A DNA stretch of 64,000 nt from Haloterrigena sp. H1 (GCF_005938085.1 NZ_SMZK01000001.1:1550001-1614000); one strand, 5' to 3'; counted from the stretch's first letter, positions 52,306 to 61,779 are shown. Numbers and translations: made by a program. Notes: generated by a model from the letters alone, not told the origin.

Positions 52306-52629
52306 TTAGAACTGGTAGCGGCGTTCGTCGTCCATCGACGGGTACTGGTCCGCGCCGGTCATCTCCTCGAAGGTCATCCCCGAGAGGTATTCGTCGTACG
52401 TCACGTCGTAGGCCGTCCGCAGCTGAAAATCGAGTTTGCCGGTATCGACGGTCGACTGAAAGAGCATGTGGATCGCCCGGCGGACGAGTTCGTCGGTTTC
52501 CTCGGGCTCGAGTGCCGTCTCGAGCAAGGCGAGTTCGTTTCGCGTCTCGCGGTCGAGCGAGACAGCCAGTTCGTCGCCGATGCTCGAGTACGAGTCCGTC
52601 ACGTCGTCGGTCAAATCGTCGAGGCTCAT
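52306..52629 (-). CDS. Conserved-looking haloarchaeal protein of unknown function
   Basis: A 107-residue acidic, mainly helical protein (MSLDDLTDDVTDSYSS; LDRETRNELALLETAL; DELVRRAIHMLFQS). No Cys, no membrane segment and no catalytic motif. Strong codon bias and a clean start support it. No family recognised with a role. Confidence 0.65.
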   Translation of the reverse strand: MSLDDLTDDVTDSYSSIGDELAVSLDRETRNELALLETALEPEETDELVRRAIHMLFQSTVDTGKLDFQLRTAYDVTYDEYLSGMTFEEMTGADQYPSMDDERRYQF

Positions 52630-52710
52630 ACGGGAGGGGAGTCGAGCGGGCCGGATAGACCTTTCGTGGTAGCGCCGAACGGAGACAGCGTCGTGATCCG
52701 CCGCGGCGGT

Positions 52711-52980
52711 TCAGCGGGCAGCGCCGCAATACTCGCAGGTGTCGGCGTCAGCATCGATCCGTGCACCACAGTCGTCGCAGTTCGTCCGATTGGTGCGATC
52801 GACGTCGTCGTAGCCGGCCGATTCCCGCAGCGAGATGACGATCCCGAGAACGATGACAGCGCCGCCGAGGAGCACCCAGCCGAACGGACCGATCGCCAGG
52901 ACGAACATGACGAGAAACGGGACGACGATGATCCCGAAGCCGACGGCGATCAGCGTCGGGCCGAGCGATCGCGAGGACAT
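52711..52980 (-). CDS. Two-helix membrane protein with C-terminal zinc ribbon
   Basis: An 89-residue protein. Two hydrophobic segments (PTLIAVGFGIIVVPFLVMFV and GWVLLGGAVIVLGIVI) are followed by a C-terminal zinc ribbon with CDDCG and CEYCG 14 residues apart. The ribbon faces the cytoplasm if the N-terminus is inside. Zinc-ribbon membrane microproteins of this kind are common in haloarchaea. Role unknown. Confidence 0.7.
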   Translation of the reverse strand: MSSRSLGPTLIAVGFGIIVVPFLVMFVLAIGPFGWVLLGGAVIVLGIVISLRESAGYDDVDRTNRTNCDDCGARIDADADTCEYCGAAR

Positions 52981-53082
52981 GTTTGTGAGATATGACGTTC
53001 GGCAGAAAAATTACGGGGATACGTCGCGCTCAGGCCGGCGAAGTGCGACACCCACTTACAGCCGACAACCCAATCCCCGTCG

Positions 53083-54006
53083 ATGACAGCAGAGGCCCAG
53101 GAGTGGTCGTTGCCCGACGATCTCGAGGCCGTTCGCGAGGCGCTGATCGCGTGGTACGAGGCCGACCACCGCGACTTTCCGTGGCGGCAGACCGACGATC
53201 CGTATGCGATCCTCGTCAGCGAGGTGATGAGCCAGCAGACCCAGCTCGGCCGCGTCGTCGATGCCTGGGAGACGTTCCTCGAGCGCTGGCCGACCACCGA
53301 CGATCTGGCCGATGCTGATCGCGCGGACGTCGTGAGCTTTTGGACGGCTCATAGCCTAGGCTACAACAACCGGGCGAAATACCTCCACGAGGCGGCCCAG
53401 CAGGTCGAAGAAGCGTACGACGGGGAGTTCCCGGCCACGCCTGACGAACTCCAGGAGCTGATGGGCGTCGGGCCCTACACCGCTAACGCGGTGGCGAGTT
53501 TCGCGTTCAACAACGGCGACGCGGTCGTCGATACGAACGTGAAACGCGTACTTTATCGGGCCTTCGACGTCCCGGACGACGACGCGGCCTTCGAGGACGC
53601 TGCGAGCGACCTCATGCCCGCGGGGCGCTCGCGGGTCTGGAACAACGCGATCATGGAACTCGGTGGCGTCGCCTGTGAGCAGACGCCGCACTGTGACAAG
53701 GCCGGCTGTCCATGGCGCGAGTGGTGTGGGGCCTATGCCAGCGGCGATTTCACCGCTCCCGACGTCCCAACACAGCCGAGTTTCGAGGGGAGTCGCCGAC
53801 AGTTCCGGGGCCGCGTGATTGCCACCCTCCGGGAGTACGACGAGCTCGAGCTCGACACGCTCGGGCATCGCGTCCGTATCGATTACACTCCAGACGGCGA
53901 GTACGGTCGCGAGTGGCTCAGTGGGCTGCTCACCGATCTCGAGTCGGATGGGCTAGTCGAACTCGACCGCGATGGGAGCACCCACAGTGCACGACTCCAG
54001 CGATAG
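53083..54006 (+). CDS. mutY: A/G-specific adenine DNA glycosylase
   Basis: A 307-residue HhH-GPD glycosylase that removes A opposite 8-oxoG. It has the Glu in SEVMSQQTQ, the HhH LMGVGPYTANAVASFAF and the catalytic Asp in VVDTNVKRV, without the Lys of EndoIII, as in MutY. The Fe-S cluster Cys are spaced C-x5-C-x4-C-x5-C (CEQTPHC...CPWREWC), not the bacterial C-x6-C-x2-C-x5-C. The C-terminal domain is shorter than bacterial MutY and looks winged-helix-like. Confidence 0.88.
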   Translation: MTAEAQEWSLPDDLEAVREALIAWYEADHRDFPWRQTDDPYAILVSEVMSQQTQLGRVVDAWETFLERWPTTDDLADADRADVVSFWTAHSLGYNNRAKYLHEAAQQVEEAYDGEFPATPDELQELMGVGPYTANAVASFAFNNGDAVVDTNVKRVLYRAFDVPDDDAAFEDAASDLMPAGRSRVWNNAIMELGGVACEQTPHCDKAGCPWREWCGAYASGDFTAPDVPTQPSFEGSRRQFRGRVIATLREYDELELDTLGHRVRIDYTPDGEYGREWLSGLLTDLESDGLVELDRDGSTHSARLQR

Positions 54007-54360
54007 ATCGGTGGAGAGAAGAAACGCCGCACAGCCTGTATTCCCTGTCAGCCAAATTTTTTCGTTGGCCACTAGGACCAAGGATACGGTACTACTTGTA
54101 AGTGTCCGATAATTACAGGGGGTGAGAATAATTGTTGAGCCACTGCCCTCCTGGAGTCTCGGAGTCGACAGCGTCGGTCCCAGTTCGCTTCGGAGGCGCG
54201 CCACTGCTGGGAGTCCCCTGCTCGACTGCCACCGTGGGACTTTCAGCGACAAGTAATTACTAGAGTGAACTGTTTCGGAGCAGTGATAGTCGTCGGAATT
54301 GGGTGGCGGGAAAGGCTACCGGAAACCAAATCCGTCTATACGTCTCCGTGGTGGGCTTCG
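54007..54360. other. 354-base intergenic region, no gene
   Basis: Only short out-of-bias frames. It holds the TATA-like CTATAC at 54336-54341 for the regulator gene and AT-rich stretches near 54110. No RNA gene recognised. Confidence 0.5.
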
Positions 54361-55059
54361 ATGATGACCACAGTCGTCGAGCTCGAGATTCCGGCTGCGC
54401 GACTCGGCTTCGCCCGGACGTTCGATCGAGTGTCGACGTTCGAGTTTCAGGTCGACGGGATGATCGGTGGGTCGGCACCGCTCGTCTGGACGAACGGGCC
54501 GGATCACGAAACGATCGAGCAGGCGCTCGAAGCAGATCCCTCGGTTGAGGTCGTCGCGAGCGTCGCCGGCGATGAACGATCCGCAACGAATGAGGGAGGT
54601 GTAACCAGCCAGAACGATCGTTGGCTGTTCCGACTCGAGTTTGGAGATGGCGTGAAACTGTTCGAACAGATCGTCACCGAGAACGATGGCGCGATCTTGA
54701 CGGCTCGTGGTGCCGACGGGCGGTGGGTGGTGAAACTCCTCTTTCACGACCGTCAATCGGTGTCCGCGTGTCACGAGTTGCTCGAGCAATACGAGTTTCA
54801 GGCCACCGTCACCCGGATTAGCGGCGTCGACGATCTCGCGCGGGCACAGACTCCCCTGACCGAAACGCAGTACGAGACCATCTGCAAGGCCCACGAACTC
54901 GGCTACTTCGACGTTCCGAGAGGGGTGACGCTCAAGGAGTTGGCCGCGGAACTGGGTATTTCCCATCAAGCACTGTCGGAACGGCTTCGTCGAAGTCACG
55001 CCGCCCTCGTCAGTGCCGAGCTGTCCGAGCGAACGGCACCGATAGAAATCGGCCGGTAA
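54361..55059 (+). CDS. Bat-type HTH-10 transcriptional regulator
   Basis: A 232-residue protein of the haloarchaeal bacterio-opsin-activator-like group. The N-terminal 150 residues resemble a GAF/HTH-associated sensor fold (VVELEIPAARLGFARTF, WVVKLLFHDRQSVSACHELL). The C-terminal HTH-10 is LTETQYETICKAHELGYFDVPRG...LKELAAELGISHQALSERL. Typical length for a one-domain member. The start may be the ATG at 54361 or 54364; a TATA box is correctly placed for both. Target genes unknown. Confidence 0.85.
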   Translation: MMTTVVELEIPAARLGFARTFDRVSTFEFQVDGMIGGSAPLVWTNGPDHETIEQALEADPSVEVVASVAGDERSATNEGGVTSQNDRWLFRLEFGDGVKLFEQIVTENDGAILTARGADGRWVVKLLFHDRQSVSACHELLEQYEFQATVTRISGVDDLARAQTPLTETQYETICKAHELGYFDVPRGVTLKELAAELGISHQALSERLRRSHAALVSAELSERTAPIEIGR

Positions 55060-55502
55060 CGCCGTCGGTGACTCGCATTGTCACTGTACGAGGCCGGATA
55101 GCCCGCAGTCTACTGTGAGCGCGGATCGATGCCGCTGAATCCACCGACAATGGATGCCTATTCCTCCCGATATAATGCCAATATAGCAAACATACAGCTC
55201 ACTTTCCGATCTGAACGCCACAATTGACCCAATAAATAGATTTATTACTGGACAAAGCAATAGGCAGTTGTCGGCATGACGCCGACCGCACGGTCACCGA
55301 GAACTGCGGCGCGTATCGGTGGATCACCCATGCTCAATCACGATCCGCGATCATTCGTGGCTGTATGATCGCGTTGCTGTTGGACTCGTCACGGGTCGTC
55401 TCACGACCCGTATCCTGCGTTCTCGCGGAGAACCCGAGATCAGGATCGTATGAGTGCGTAGTTTTATTTGTTAACCGAGAATACTATCGGCTGAGAATCC
55501 GC
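55060..55502. other. 443-base region with hairpin and small leader frame
   Basis: It has an AT palindrome AATAAAT-AG-ATTTATT at 55231-55246 and a 30-codon frame (55276-55368) whose stop overlaps an ATG at 55365 in the frame of the next gene. It also has a hairpin at 55391-55411 and TATA-like stretches near 55460 and 55484. No convincing separate protein. Confidence 0.45.
55391..55411. promoter_or_regulatory. 9-bp perfect hairpin upstream of the DUF7344 gene
   Basis: ACGGGTCGT and ACGACCCGT pair around a CTC loop. Lies between the possible starts at 55365 and 55503 of the downstream gene; it could act as RNA structure or an operator. Confidence 0.35.
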
Positions 55503-56084
55503 GTGATTGGACGTAGCCGGACGGACGCCGTCGGTGACTCACCACAAGCATCCGAGTCGATCGAAAATTCGGCTGCGCTCTCACTTGACGATATTTATCA
55601 TCTGCTTCAAACACAACGTCGACGGGACGTGCTTCGATACCTTCGAACCGCGGACGACCGAGTTCGGCTACGCGAACTCGCCGAACAGGTCGCCGCCTGG
55701 GAGCAGGAGACGACCATCGACGACCTGAGTTCCGACGAACGCCAGCGTGTCTACATCTCCCTGTATCAGTCACATCTTCCGAAACTCGACACCCACGGCA
55801 TCGTCGACTACGATAAGGACCGCGGCTGGGTCGAGCCGACGCCGTATGCCGAACGGTTGTACCCGTATCTCGAGCCACCGTCACAGGCTTCGTCACCCGA
55901 CCAGTGGCCACGGCGGTACGCGGGAACGGTCGTTTGCTGTGGGCTGGGTCTCGCGGCGGTCACCGCAGTGATCGGGCCGTCCGCCGGACTCGTCAGCGCG
56001 TGGGTCGTCCTCGTCGCGTTCGCAGTCATCACGGGCGCCCACGCGTGGTCGACTGGCACGTTCGACCGCGACCGGAGCAACTGA
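55503..56084 (+). CDS. DUF7344 winged-helix membrane protein
   Basis: A 193-residue protein with the haloarchaeal DUF7344 winged helix (LSLDDIYHLLQTQRRRDVLRYL, RLRELAEQVAAWE, VYISLYQSHLPKLDTHGIVDYD). Two C-terminal transmembrane helices follow (AGTVVCCGLGLAAVTAVIG, LVSAWVVLVAFAVITGA). It probably regulates transcription from the membrane or senses a membrane signal. The GTG at 55503 gives the usual short lead before the domain; an ATG at 55365 would add 46 atypical residues. Confidence 0.78.
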   Translation: MIGRSRTDAVGDSPQASESIENSAALSLDDIYHLLQTQRRRDVLRYLRTADDRVRLRELAEQVAAWEQETTIDDLSSDERQRVYISLYQSHLPKLDTHGIVDYDKDRGWVEPTPYAERLYPYLEPPSQASSPDQWPRRYAGTVVCCGLGLAAVTAVIGPSAGLVSAWVVLVAFAVITGAHAWSTGTFDRDRSN

Positions 56085-56119
56085 GCGCCCGCCCGAACAC
56101 GGCGACCGAACGACGACCG

Positions 56120-56569
56120 TCAGTCGGCGCGGGAAGTGGTCGCCGTGTTCGGGTCACGGGAGCGCTCGAGGAGCCGGTCAGCATAGAACGCAACCGAGAA
56201 GTCCTGTGGGCTGGGGAGCGCACAGGCGAGCCAACCGATAGCCGCGGCAGCGACGACCGGCGTTTCGGTCGTCACGTAGCCTGCCAGCCCCAGTCCGAAG
56301 ACGGGAACGGCGAGCACAGCGGGGGCGAGTGCGGCGATGCGAAGGGACCAAGCCGGTTCGTCTCCGCTCGGCTGGGGGAAGACAGCGGCCCACGGGTGGG
56401 TCGTCACTAGCGCCACGAGCCCATCGGAACGGCCGGGAAGATAGGAAACAGTGTAGTCGATTCCGGTGAGCCGAAGGACTGCCGCGTGTGTCCACTCGTG
56501 GGCCACCAAGCCGACCATGAGGGCGAGGGCGAGCGCGCAGCCAGCACTACCCAGGTTCGAGCCGATCAT
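56120..56569 (-). CDS. Putative membrane metalloprotease with HExxH motif
   Basis: A 149-residue membrane protein. HEWTH at residues 24-28 lies inside the first hydrophobic segment, the placement seen in site-2-type (M50) proteases. A candidate third ligand region, LPSPQDFSVAF, lies near the C-terminus. Four hydrophobic segments. Short for the family, closer to DUF3267-type zincin-like proteins. A GTG at 56650 would add 27 residues. Activity is uncertain. Confidence 0.65.
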   Translation of the reverse strand: MIGSNLGSAGCALALALMVGLVAHEWTHAAVLRLTGIDYTVSYLPGRSDGLVALVTTHPWAAVFPQPSGDEPAWSLRIAALAPAVLAVPVFGLGLAGYVTTETPVVAAAAIGWLACALPSPQDFSVAFYADRLLERSRDPNTATTSRAD

Positions 56570-56902
56570 AGGGACCGCGAGATGCACGCCCTGTACCCCA
56601 CGAGCGACATCTCGCGCACTCGAGTCGAGGTCCTGCCGGTGGAAGGTCACTCGGCTGTACCAGTTGTCGTCTTAAGGACAGCACCGCGATCCGGGAACGG
56701 AACCTGTCGGACAGAACTATCTGAAGATCGCTCGCTCAGACGCGGCCATCACGGCCGGAGACGGCCGGGTTTCGCGAGTGACTTCTCACTGATTTCTGTC
56801 TGCCAGTATGAATACTGCTCACCCGCTGCAGTCTGAGTCGGCTATCGCACTGGCTGGGTCGGCCGGCCAAGCGTTAAGTAATGGTTTGTGGTATCAATTG
56901 AC

Positions 56903-57634
56903 ATGGGAACGACAGAGACGCTCGAGTTCGGTCACGTCGACCGCAAACAGATCTACGAGTACGTCGAACGACGCGGAGCGGTTGATCCCAAGGAGGCGCG
57001 CGAACAACTCGGGCTCGATCCCGGTGGCTTCCGCCATCACGTCGCAATCCTGAAACGAGACGGGCGACTCGAGGAAGCAGACGGCACGCTCAGGGTTGCA
57101 CTCGAGGCAGGCACGGAAGAAGAGTACGTCGACGAGAATCTCGAATTTCACATCCGACCGGCGCGTCAAGAGGATCTGACGGGGATCGTCGGCGCGATCA
57201 GACAGGTCGCCGAGGAGAAAACGTACATCGTCGCCGAGACCGTCGCCGACGAGATCGACCACGAAAGCGCCCTCCTCCGGCACAACGAGATCGAGTCGCG
57301 AATGTTCTTCGTCGCGACCGTCGACGACGACGTCGTCGGCTGGGTCCACCTCCACGCGCCGGAACTCGAGAAACTGAGCCACACCGCCGAACTCACCGTG
57401 GGAGTTATCGAAGAGTACCGCGGGCACGGTGTCGGCTCCCATCTCCTCTCGCGGGGCCTCGAGTGGGCCGGCGCGAACGGCTACGAGAAAGTCTACCAGA
57501 GCGTTCCCTCCTCCAACGAGGAGGCGATCGACTTCCTCGAGCGCCACGGCTGGGAGACCGAAGCGGTTCGCGAGGATCACTACAAGCTCGACGATCAGTA
57601 CGCCGACGAGGTGATGATGGCCGTGGAACTCTAG
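56903..57634 (+). CDS. Winged-helix/GNAT fusion protein, paralogue 2
   Basis: A 243-residue protein with the layout of the one at 42102. The N-terminal winged helix reads RKQIYEYVERRGAVDPKEAR, and the GNAT domain has FHIRPARQEDLTGIVGAIRQ and the acetyl-CoA loop VIEEYRGHGVGSHLLSRG. Both end with DEVMMA and two or three residues. A TATA-like TTAAGTAAT lies about 27 bases upstream. Substrate unknown. Confidence 0.8.
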   Translation: MGTTETLEFGHVDRKQIYEYVERRGAVDPKEAREQLGLDPGGFRHHVAILKRDGRLEEADGTLRVALEAGTEEEYVDENLEFHIRPARQEDLTGIVGAIRQVAEEKTYIVAETVADEIDHESALLRHNEIESRMFFVATVDDDVVGWVHLHAPELEKLSHTAELTVGVIEEYRGHGVGSHLLSRGLEWAGANGYEKVYQSVPSSNEEAIDFLERHGWETEAVREDHYKLDDQYADEVMMAVEL

Positions 57635-57853
57635 GGTCGGTCCGTCTCGCTCGGTTCGGACGGGCTGTGGCCGTGTCGGCCCCAGCGACAGCAGCCCGTA
57701 TAACCCGGATGGTTACTCTTTCGGAGACCGGCCGCCGACCTTCGCTCGCGTGACCAGCGTCGCTGGTGATCGCCTCGAGACTGTCGCCGGCCCGACCGGG
57801 CCGCCATCGTTGGAATCGAAAGACAATTCCTGCGGACGGTGCTACGGAGGGGC

Positions 57854-59032
57854 ATGCTTTCGATCGCACTTGCCGGGAAGCCAAACGCCGGCAAGTCCAC
57901 GTTCTACACTGCGGCGACGATGGCCGACGTCGACGTCGCTAACTATCCGTTCACGACGATCGACGCCAACCGCGGGGTCAGCTACGTTCGAACCGAGTGC
58001 CCCTGTCTCGAGCGCGACGAACGCTGTAACGCCGACAACTGCGAGGACGGCAAGCGCTACGTCCCGATCGAACTCCTAGACGTGGCGGGGCTCGTCCCGG
58101 GTGCCCACGAGGGAAAAGGCCTGGGCAACCAGTTTCTCGACGAACTGACGAACGCCGACGTGATCGTCAACGTCGTCGACGCCTCCGGCGGCACGAACGA
58201 GAAGGGCGAACCCGTCGACATCGGCGAGCACGATCCGCTCGAGGATATCGACTTCATCGAGGAGGAGATGGACCTCTGGCTGGCAGGCATCGTCGAGCGC
58301 AACTGGGAGTCCGTCGAGCGCAAGTCCCGCTCGCCCGACTTCGACATCGACGACGCGCTGGCGGAGATGCTCTCGGGCTTCGGTGCCTCACCGAAACAGA
58401 TCGCCATGGTCCTTCGGGATCTGGACTACCCCGACGACCCGATCCAGTGGGATGACGAGCACCGCGAGGCACTCGCGCGTGACGTGCGCCAGCGAACGAA
58501 ACCGATCGTCGTCGCGGCGAACAAGATCGATATCGCGCCCGAGGAAAACGTCGAACGGCTACTCGAGTTGGACAAGCCCGTCATTCCGACCACCGCGGAG
58601 GGTGAACTCGCGCTCCGCCGGGCCGCCGACAACAGCCTCGTCGACTACGACCCCGGCGACGAGACGATCGCGATCGGCGACGACGTCAACGACGCCCAGC
58701 GCGACGCCCTCGCGGATCTTGCGGACACGATGGCCGAGTGGGACGGCACTGGCGTGCAGGCGGCACTCGACTACGCGGTCTACGACTTACTCGAGCACAT
58801 CACTGCCTACCCAGTCGAGGACGCCGCGAAGTGGTCCGATGGCAGCGGCAACATTCTGCCCGACGCGTTCCTGCTCCCCGACGGCGCGACGCCGGTCGAT
58901 CTCGCCTACGCGGTCCACTCCGACATCGGCGACGGCTATCTGCACGCCGTCAACGCCAAGTCGAATCGAGAAGTGGGGGAGAACTACGAACTCGAGGAAG
59001 GCGATGTGATCAAGATCGTGAGTACGAACTAA
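57854..59032 (+). CDS. YchF/Obg-type GTPase with TGS domain
   Basis: A 392-residue GTPase. G1 is AGKPNAGKSTF, G3 DVAGLVPGAHEG, G4 ANKIDI, and a TGS-like C-terminus follows (FLLPDGATPVDLAYAVHSDI). An insertion after G2 carries four Cys (CPCLERDERCNADNC), which may bind metal. The ATG is right after GGAGGGG, an SD sequence that sits unusually close (1-2 bases). Archaeal members act on ribosomes or in translation control. Confidence 0.88.
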   Translation: MLSIALAGKPNAGKSTFYTAATMADVDVANYPFTTIDANRGVSYVRTECPCLERDERCNADNCEDGKRYVPIELLDVAGLVPGAHEGKGLGNQFLDELTNADVIVNVVDASGGTNEKGEPVDIGEHDPLEDIDFIEEEMDLWLAGIVERNWESVERKSRSPDFDIDDALAEMLSGFGASPKQIAMVLRDLDYPDDPIQWDDEHREALARDVRQRTKPIVVAANKIDIAPEENVERLLELDKPVIPTTAEGELALRRAADNSLVDYDPGDETIAIGDDVNDAQRDALADLADTMAEWDGTGVQAALDYAVYDLLEHITAYPVEDAAKWSDGSGNILPDAFLLPDGATPVDLAYAVHSDIGDGYLHAVNAKSNREVGENYELEEGDVIKIVSTN

Positions 59033-59129
59033 GAGTCACCACTACAAATCGAGTCTCGCTTCCAGTTACGTGCATAGACGGCGCAGTGATCCGTCTATAG
59101 CGATCTACTTCGGAGTAGCAATAGCCGCC

Positions 59130-59138
59130 TTTATATAC
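59130..59138 (+). promoter_or_regulatory. Consensus TATA box of the small membrane protein gene
   Basis: TTTATATAC is centred 26 bases before the ATG at 59160. It is one of the best TATA matches in the window. Confidence 0.65.
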
Positions 59139-59159
59139 GAACATTTTCAAGGCTGAAAT

Positions 59160-59384
59160 ATGCCTAGTTGGTCTCCGCCGACAGTTCCCCAGAAGTGGTT
59201 CGTCGGGATTGGTGTCCTCTACGGGGTTCTGTCAATATATTTATTTATGGCCCAACATACTATGACTATAATCTGGCTTGGTTTCCTGCTTGGAGCACTC
59301 TATCTCTCGTGGCGATTCGTCGCTGCCGTGGAGGGAATCGCGGATGCACTCCACCGAATCGCTCAGGAGCAAGAACAGAACTAA
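59160..59384 (+). CDS. Small two-helix membrane protein
   Basis: A 74-residue protein with two hydrophobic segments (WFVGIGVLYGVLSIYLF and TIIWLGFLLGALYLSW) and a charged C-terminal helix (IADALHRIAQEQEQN). Strong promoter, AT-richer than its neighbours. It ends 5 bases before the convergent gcvH gene. Function unknown; the strong TATA suggests high expression. Confidence 0.7.
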   Translation: MPSWSPPTVPQKWFVGIGVLYGVLSIYLFMAQHTMTIIWLGFLLGALYLSWRFVAAVEGIADALHRIAQEQEQN

Positions 59385-59389
59385 TTCGT

Positions 59390-59773
59390 TTATGCGATCT
59401 GATCTTCGTACTCGTCGGCCGTCAGCAGGTCCTCGAGTTCGTCTGTATCGTCAGGGTCGATCTCGAGCATCCAGCCGTCGCCGAAGGGATCGTCGTTGAC
59501 GAGTTCGGGGGCGTCGAACAGGTCGTCATTGACCGCGACAACCTCGCCGCCCACGGGGGCGTAGAGGTCGGACACGGCCTTGATCGATTCGACGACGCCG
59601 AACTCGCCTTCCTGCTCGAGGGCGTCGCCCTCGTCGGGAAGTTCGACGAAGACCACGTCGCCCAGTTCGTCCTGGGCGAAGTCGGTAATACCCACGCGGA
59701 CGACGCCGTCTGTCTCGAGTGCCCACTCGTGCGATTCCAGGTACCGTCTCTCATCGGGAACGTCGAAGCTCAT
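59390..59773 (-). CDS. gcvH: Glycine cleavage system H protein
   Basis: A 127-residue lipoyl carrier. The lipoylated Lys is residue 65 in [12 protein letters not shown]. It shuttles the methylamine group between the P, T and L proteins. The start is 1 base after the gcvT stop, so the two are translated together. The P-protein genes are not in this window. Confidence 0.95.
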   Translation of the reverse strand: MSFDVPDERRYLESHEWALETDGVVRVGITDFAQDELGDVVFVELPDEGDALEQEGEFGVVESIKAVSDLYAPVGGEVVAVNDDLFDAPELVNDDPFGDGWMLEIDPDDTDELEDLLTADEYEDQIA

Positions 59774-59774
59774 G

Positions 59775-60872
59775 TTATACTGTGTCAATGAAGGGCGTGG
59801 TCTCAACTCTTGCCTTTTTCGACTGGCCGCGGACGACGACCTGTAGGGTCGTGCCCGGTTCGGCGTACTCGACCGGCACGTAGCCGAGTCCGATCGCCTG
59901 CGCTAAGGTCGGGCTCATCGTCCCGCTGGTGACGGTGCCGATGACCCGGCTCTCGGTGGACGTGATGTCGTAGCCGTGGCGGGGGACGCCGCGGTCGATC
60001 AACTGGAAGCCGACGAGCCGTTCGTCGACGCCGGTTTCGTCAATCTCGGCCAAGGCATCGCGGCCGACGAACTCGGTCTCGAGCGCGACGGTAAAGCCGA
60101 TGCCGGCCTCGTAGGGCGTCCGCGGATCGGTCTCGTGGTCGAAGTCCTGTCCGGCGAGTAGTAGTCCAGCCTCGATGCGGAGCGTATCGCGGGCGCCGAG
60201 CCCGCAGGGCTGACAGTCGAATGCCGTCCAGATCTCCTCGGCCGCGTTCCAGGGAACGATCAGCTCGAAGCCGTCTTCGCCGGTGTAGCCCGTCCGGGCG
60301 GTCCAGCACTCGACGCCGTCGATCGTCGCATACCGGGCTTCGAAGCGCGCGAGGTCGGCGACCGACTCGTCGGTGACGCGCTCGACCAGTTCGGGCGCGG
60401 CCGATCCCTGGACGGCGAACATGGCGTACTCGTCGGTTCGGTTGTCGACGGTCGCCTCGAGGTCCCACTCGTTGCGGTAGCTGAGCCACCGTTCGTGGGT
60501 CGACTCGTCGGTACCGGCGTTGGGGACGAACAGGTAGGTCGGTTGTTCGTCTTCGTCGGGGAGTCGATAGACGACGGTGTCGTCGATGATGATCCCGTCC
60601 TCGTCGGTGATCGCGGCGTACTGGGAGTCGCCGACCGCGAGCCGGGAGACGTCGTTCGACGTCAGCCGTTGCATCAACTCCGTCGCGTCCGGGCCGGTGA
60701 CGTGAATCTGGCCCATGTGCGAGACGTCGAAGATTCCGGCATCTTCCCGGACGGCCGCGTGCTCGGTCTGGATCGAATCGAACTCGACCGGCATGTCCCA
60801 GCCGCCAAACTCCGTAAACTTCGCCCCGCGCTCGTCGTGTAACCCACGTAACGGCGGCGTCTGAAGCGGCAT
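59775..60872 (-). CDS. gcvT: Glycine cleavage system aminomethyltransferase (T protein)
   Basis: A 365-residue enzyme that moves the methylene group to tetrahydrofolate (or a related pterin) and frees ammonia. Segments [33 protein letters not shown] and [16 protein letters not shown] [10 protein letters not shown] are characteristic. The start [10 protein letters not shown] has a TATA-like ATTACTATG 27 bases upstream. First gene of a gcvT-gcvH operon. Confidence 0.93.
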   Translation of the reverse strand: MPLQTPPLRGLHDERGAKFTEFGGWDMPVEFDSIQTEHAAVREDAGIFDVSHMGQIHVTGPDATELMQRLTSNDVSRLAVGDSQYAAITDEDGIIIDDTVVYRLPDEDEQPTYLFVPNAGTDESTHERWLSYRNEWDLEATVDNRTDEYAMFAVQGSAAPELVERVTDESVADLARFEARYATIDGVECWTARTGYTGEDGFELIVPWNAAEEIWTAFDCQPCGLGARDTLRIEAGLLLAGQDFDHETDPRTPYEAGIGFTVALETEFVGRDALAEIDETGVDERLVGFQLIDRGVPRHGYDITSTESRVIGTVTSGTMSPTLAQAIGLGYVPVEYAEPGTTLQVVVRGQSKKARVETTPFIDTV

Positions 60873-61002
60873 ACTCGAATCGTCATCCGCAGCATAGTAA
60901 TGTCTTTTCGTCGGCCGGGCGGCGGCAAGCCTTGCAGTCACGGCCCGCCAGCCTGTCGACGCGTTCCGTCACATCTATCTCGCGGCCACGGGAACACCGA
61001 GT

Positions 61003-61479
61003 ATGTTCGACCGCGTTCGCGCTCGTCTCGCCCACCTAATCGACCCACAGCACACCGCCGAGCCGTCGGTGGGCCTGTTCGTCGACGGGCCGAACGTCTT
61101 CCGCGACGAGTTCGACGTCGATCTCGACGACCTGCGCGACGCGGCACTGGATCTCGGCCGGATCGGCGTTATTCGGCTGTACCTCGACGAACACGCCACG
61201 CCAGGCCTCATTCAGGCTGCTGAAGCTCGTGGCTTCGAAGTGATCGTCACCAGCGGCGACGTCGACGTCAAATTGGCAGTCGACGCGACCGCGTTCGCCG
61301 GCGACGGCACCATCGATCGGCTCGCGATCGCCTCGAGAGATACCGATTTCAAACCCGTCCTCGAGCACGCGGGCACCGTCGGCGTCGAGACGATCGCGAT
61401 CGCGCCGGGCGCGTATGGTCGCTCGGACGCGCTGCGAAATGCCGCCGACGAGGCGGTGACGCTCGAGCCGGAACCGTAA
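61003..61479 (+). CDS. NYN/LabA-like PIN-fold nuclease
   Basis: A 158-residue NYN-domain protein (TIGR00288-like). The conserved acids are in GLFVDGPNVFRDEF, GDVDVKLAVDA and ASRDTDFKPVLEHA, the PIN-like metal site. Such proteins are predicted RNases. TATA-like CATCTATC lies 27 bases upstream. The physiological RNA is unknown. Confidence 0.8.
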   Translation: MFDRVRARLAHLIDPQHTAEPSVGLFVDGPNVFRDEFDVDLDDLRDAALDLGRIGVIRLYLDEHATPGLIQAAEARGFEVIVTSGDVDVKLAVDATAFAGDGTIDRLAIASRDTDFKPVLEHAGTVGVETIAIAPGAYGRSDALRNAADEAVTLEPEP

Positions 61480-61506
61480 CTCGAGCGCGCCGGGAAAAGA
61501 GGTGTT

Positions 61507-61779
61507 TTAGCCGCTATAGGAGCTTTCGCCGACGACCTCGAGCAGTTCGCCCTGTCCCGTCGCGGTTGTCTCGTCGAACTCGGTCACGCGCACGCGGACC
61601 TGCTTCTCGACCGTCTCCGGGCCGGCGCCGTCGACGATTAGCTCCGTATCGCCGATGTACGCGCGGCCGCTGGTGCCGTTGGTTTCGGCGACGAAGACGT
61701 CGATCTCCGAACCGGGCTCGAGGACGGGTCGGTTCGCGCGAAGCCGCCAGCCCTTGAGGTACTTGCTGAAGAGGCTCAT
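61507..61779 (-). CDS. TRAM-like small RNA-binding protein
   Basis: A 90-residue protein. After MSLFSKYLKGWRLRANRP comes one beta-barrel: GSEIDVFVAETNGTSGRAYIG, VRVRVTEFDETTATGQGELLE. This resembles TRAM/DUF7513-type domains that bind RNA. Its ATG overlaps the stop of the NhaC gene (ATGA), so the two are translationally coupled, an unexpected pair. Confidence 0.68.
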   Translation of the reverse strand: MSLFSKYLKGWRLRANRPVLEPGSEIDVFVAETNGTSGRAYIGDTELIVDGAGPETVEKQVRVRVTEFDETTATGQGELLEVVGESSYSG

